From Terfezia claveryi (Eukaryota > Ascomycota > Pezizomycetes > Pezizales > Pezizaceae), in the NCBI GenBank assembly GCA_015179025.1, contig WHUX01000016.1, forward strand, positions 310,001-374,000: a DNA stretch of 64,000 nt, read 5' to 3'. The notes beneath the pieces are model-generated. The model worked only from the letters and a program-made list of their open reading frames with translations, had not been told where the DNA came from and made no database searches. Positions 61,363 to 64,000 of the stretch are shown piece after piece. How positions within the stretch are numbered: the stretch's first letter is position 1; each line of letters starts with the position of its first letter. Made by a program: the position numbers and the translations under genes.

Positions 61363-61800
61363 ACTGCAGCAACCCAGTAAATACTTGGGCAGGTCCCAAG
61401 TATATGCCGAAAAAGATTGCTATGACCTATCAAATATTTAAAGTAATAGATACCTGGATGTGCGGTTTTGTGGGAATTTAAATATAGAACGGTTTTTTTT
61501 TCTTTTTTTTTCTATGCTCTATTGTCTCATTTGGCGTTCTGTCTGATATGTGCATGCATTTTCTTGCTTTTCTTCGGCAGTTGTACTTAATTTTCTGTTT
61601 CGATACTGTCTTCCTTAGGAAAGTATACTTAGCTCAAGTCCCGTTCTAATTACCTAGACCATAGAACAATTGAGGTCATTGTTGCCAGCCATTGGGTATG
61701 CATGCTTTGAGTGTCGCGATCGCTCACACCGACGTCGATTGACAGCCTCGAATCAAATCCGGAGTGCCTGTAGCCTCTGACAAGCCTTCAGCCAAGGGGC

Positions 61801-61870
61801 AGGTCGTTATTATTCGAACCCTGCACCTCGAAGATATCCGCCCATCCGCTGGATAAACTGAGCTAAAAGG
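61801..61870 (-). other. tRNA-like relic (box A and box B at tRNA spacing)
   Basis: On the minus strand TAGCTCAGTTTA (box A) and GGTTCGAAT (box B) are 45 nt apart, exactly as in a tRNA. The acceptor, anticodon and T stems do not pair, so it is a dead tRNA or the head of a tRNA-derived SINE. Confidence 0.3.
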
Positions 61871-63034
61871 GAATCGCTCTAGAGTATATACTGTACATAT
61901 ATACATGGGGATGTGATCTGAAGTGCACCAATCCGATCCGTTTACCGAGGGGAAACTTTGAGATCTTATTTCTCCGGTCGATACGTTCGGAACGCTGCGG
62001 TATGCGTGAGATGTACATGGCGTACTGTAGGTTTTGTATGTAAGATTGGTATACGTAATTTCAGCGTGGGCCAATAATAACTAGTTTAAATTATCATTGC
62101 AAGCCCTGGTCCTGCAAGCCCTTGTCATGCAAGCCATGTCCTTGGAATCTCCACGTGGGGCAAATTTTTCCCAGGTATTAGGGTTTTCTTTTAGTGTTAA
62201 GACATGACGGGAAGTGACTACCGTACTAGCCCTGCATGGATGATAAACGAGAACGAAAGATGCGGGGCTTCTCGAAAGATTCCGTATTGGGATCTGCCGT
62301 CGACTATGCTTTTTCTGGCCCCTTCTAGTTGTCGATCCTGATAGGACCAGGAGATATATCTCCGCTTGTCACCATGGAATGTATCTGATGAGGTAACAAG
62401 GTTGTTAATTTGAAAAAAGTTCTGGGCCCAGCTCACTTGTGGGGTCTCAGAACTAAGCAAGTGGGGCCCGTGTCAGGCACTACCTGTTCTGGTTATAGAC
62501 TAGGCCCTGTGAGACAAAAGCCTGCGGAATACCAAAGAACATGTGGTGCGGGGACTATTCTGGGAATGTCTAACTACATTAGAAGTCCCGATTAATGGGC
62601 AATTGGTTGCCATGGCAACTTGTAATGATGGCCTTTAGTTTTTTTTTTTTTCTTTTTTTTTTTTAGTCTAGTAACCGGCAGTTGACATAAGACCATGACC
62701 GGGTTCCTTGTGAACTACAACGGCAGATGGCAGATGGCAGATGGCAACATGCGCAGCGTCAAGGGCTTTGCTACTTTTCATATGATCATGCTGAACCCCA
62801 AAAGATACAATAGAGACGTTCCGCACCCTGGTCTGGCGGACAATGCAACTTTAGTCACGCCACCTCCTACCCTGGTAGCGCTAGATGTCCGCCGAAGAAT
62901 CGTTTTTACAACCCTGCCAGTCTTAAGCAGTCGGTGCGGCACCAGTGCCGGGATTTAGAGTAAGCAAAATTTTCACTTAACCGCATTCCGCCATTTGTTG
63001 TTGATTTTAGCGCGGTAAACTAGAGATATTCTAA

Positions 63035-63072
63035 GGGCAAAAAATATGCTATCGATAGCATATTTTTTGCCC
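63035..63072. repeat. Perfect 38-bp palindrome
   Basis: GGGCAAAAAATATGCTATCG and its exact complement with no spacer, centred on ATCGAT. Could extrude as a cruciform or be a protein-binding or foldback remnant. Confidence 0.85.
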
Positions 63073-63377
63073 GGCGGACATCTCACCCTGGTCCCATATC
63101 CTTGCTGCTCACATGATATGGTCGGGTTGCTGTGGATACAAGCCGCCAGGCCAGGGTGCAGAACGTCTCTAATATGGGATGCTGAGATCTAGATTACATA
63201 AGGAAGGCAGCTCCTGCTTGCGTCGGAGAGTTCTAACAGTGTAAGTGATCAATAGATATACCCTGGAGGGTTACCCCGAATGAGAGTGTGTATCCCCCCG
63301 TACTCCTGGTTCCGGCTGTACGCCCTGGATGTAGTTATTATTCCATTTTATTCAAATCCCATACCATATTGAAGGCT

Positions 63378-63802
63378 TGTTGACTAGACATATGGAGCGC
63401 TAATATAATAAATTCAGGCCATTATCGACAGCCAAAAGAGGAAACGACCTTCTGCATGACCGGAGCTGGCCATCGTCCCATCAAACGTGTACATATGGCA
63501 CAAGCCACCCGTAAGGATTATGAGATCTTAGGATATATGAACGTAGATATTGGGGATTGATCTGTAAGAGAGATGTATTGCTTGCTTGATCTATATCTCT
63601 GCTTTAGGGGTTCTAGCAGTCTATATATACATATCTCCTCCATATTCGCACATGCTTGTCATATGCCTTCTTATCCACATGCCTCTATGTCCATATGTTG
63701 TTGAGTACGTTGTCATATGCCTTCTTATCCACATGCCTCTATGTCCATATGTTGTTGACGTACTCACATGGTTGCACATGTATTGGAAGAGTATTTCCTA
63801 CA
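63378..63802 (-). repeat. Probable 3' LTR of the right-edge copia element
   Basis: Lies directly downstream (minus strand) of the copia stop codon and a short purine-rich tract. The inner boundary TGTAGGAAATAC (minus) at 63802 is well placed. The outer boundary at TGTTGACTAG (63378) is tentative. Contains a TATATATA box and a 54-bp tandem duplication. Confidence 0.45.
63657..63764. repeat. 54-bp tandem duplication within the LTR
   Basis: Two copies of a unit containing GTCATATGCCTTCTTATCCA, period 54, nearly identical. It is a simple duplication without spacers, not a CRISPR array. Confidence 0.85.
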
Positions 63803-63809
63803 CCCTCCT

Positions 63810-64000
63810 CTACTCTGCCAATCTCATCCACCAGTCTTGCCATTTTTTAATGGTAACCATGGGCGTAATCTTGGTAAGAATATCCGCTGGATTTTCCTTG
63901 CCTGGGATAGTTGTTATGGCTAATTTTTCTGCTTGCACTTGTTGGCGTAGATAGTGGTATCGATGTTCAATATGCCTAGTTCGTCTTAAACAGCGAGAGG
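63810..64000 (-). CDS. Ty1/copia polyprotein C-terminus (runs off the edge)
   Basis: An open minus frame of about 63 codons entering from the right edge reads RRTRHIEHRYHYLRQQV then GKENPADILTKITPM and ends at TAG 63810-63812. This is the last part of the RNase H domain of copia elements. No breaks are visible in this piece, so the element may be more intact than the left-edge copia relic. It belongs to a different family from that relic. Confidence 0.8.
   Translation of the reverse strand, partial: SRCLRRTRHIEHRYHYLRQQVQAEKLAITTIPGKENPADILTKITPMVTIKKWQDWWMRLAE

Larger units (their letters stand above)
61363..63377. other. Intergenic DNA
   Basis: Contains a tRNA-like relic (61801-61870), T-rich tracts (61493-61513, 62639-62664), a faint 5S-rRNA-like stretch near 62430-62530 and a perfect palindrome at 63035-63072. 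No protein gene recognised. Confidence 0.45.

Noticed and set aside
62430..62530. Stretch resembling 5S rRNA (CTAAGCAAGTGGGGCCCG)
   Set aside because: Similarity is limited to one short block around the internal control region; ends do not pair, so it is too weak to annotate.
63657..63764. Direct repeats resembling a CRISPR array
   Set aside because: Only two adjacent copies without spacers, inside a retrotransposon LTR of a eukaryote.

Overview
The window is nuclear DNA of a filamentous ascomycete (Pezizomycotina). Genes carry short GT-AG introns and encode fungal families: Helo-like/ankyrin proteins, a NACHT-ankyrin NLR, a PTH11/rhodopsin-type seven-helix membrane protein and a Zn(II)2Cys6 regulator. 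Transposon relics are also fungal in type: chromoviral Ty3/gypsy, Tad-like LINEs and Tc1/mariner-class MITEs. Very AT-rich blocks (about 1.5-2.2 and 8.5-9.9 kb) and CAG-to-TAG changes in the gypsy element resemble RIP. Genus and species cannot be read from the sequence; a leotiomycete is only a guess.

Layout. 1-201: 5' end of a Helo-like gene (copy A). 0.5-2.2 kb: hairpin, decayed Ty1/copia and AT-rich DNA. 2.18-8.53 kb: full-length but dead Ty3/gypsy chromovirus with two 603-bp LTRs and a 5-bp target duplication. 8.5-12.3 kb: AT-rich DNA, a tRNA-like relic and a MITE. 12.35-15.1 kb: Helo-like/ANK gene B (minus). 15.1-20.6 kb: divergent intergenic region full of repeats. 20.6-23.5 kb: Helo-like/ANK gene C (plus). 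24.6-25.8 kb: pseudogene D carrying a 120-bp solo-LTR-like insert. 26.8-29.1 kb: LINE 3' end, pogo-like MITE and a 730-bp DDE-transposon derivative. 30.1-30.7 kb: possible Cys-rich secreted protein. 30.8-34.2 kb: pseudogene E split by a 1,777-bp palindromic element with TA target duplication. 36.9-39.1 kb: seven-helix membrane protein. 40.6-41.6 kb: sterol-desaturase-like protein lacking most catalytic histidines. 43.6-46.7 kb: five-exon NACHT-ANK NLR. 46.7-58.9 kb: about 12 kb with no convincing gene apart from a LINE tail. 58.9-61.4 kb: Zn(II)2Cys6 transcription factor. Right edge: 3' end of a second copia element.

The biological theme is an innate-immunity or allorecognition-type locus. 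One window holds five copies of a Helo-like/ankyrin family (two apparently intact, one cut by the edge, two pseudogenes) and an independent NACHT-ankyrin NLR, among several small TA-target transposon families. Gene B and gene C share promoter blocks, intron position and 3' flank, so they arose by duplication of a whole gene unit. A and E keep the promoter blocks too. This fits birth-and-death evolution. A role in non-self recognition is inferred from the domains, not shown by the sequence.
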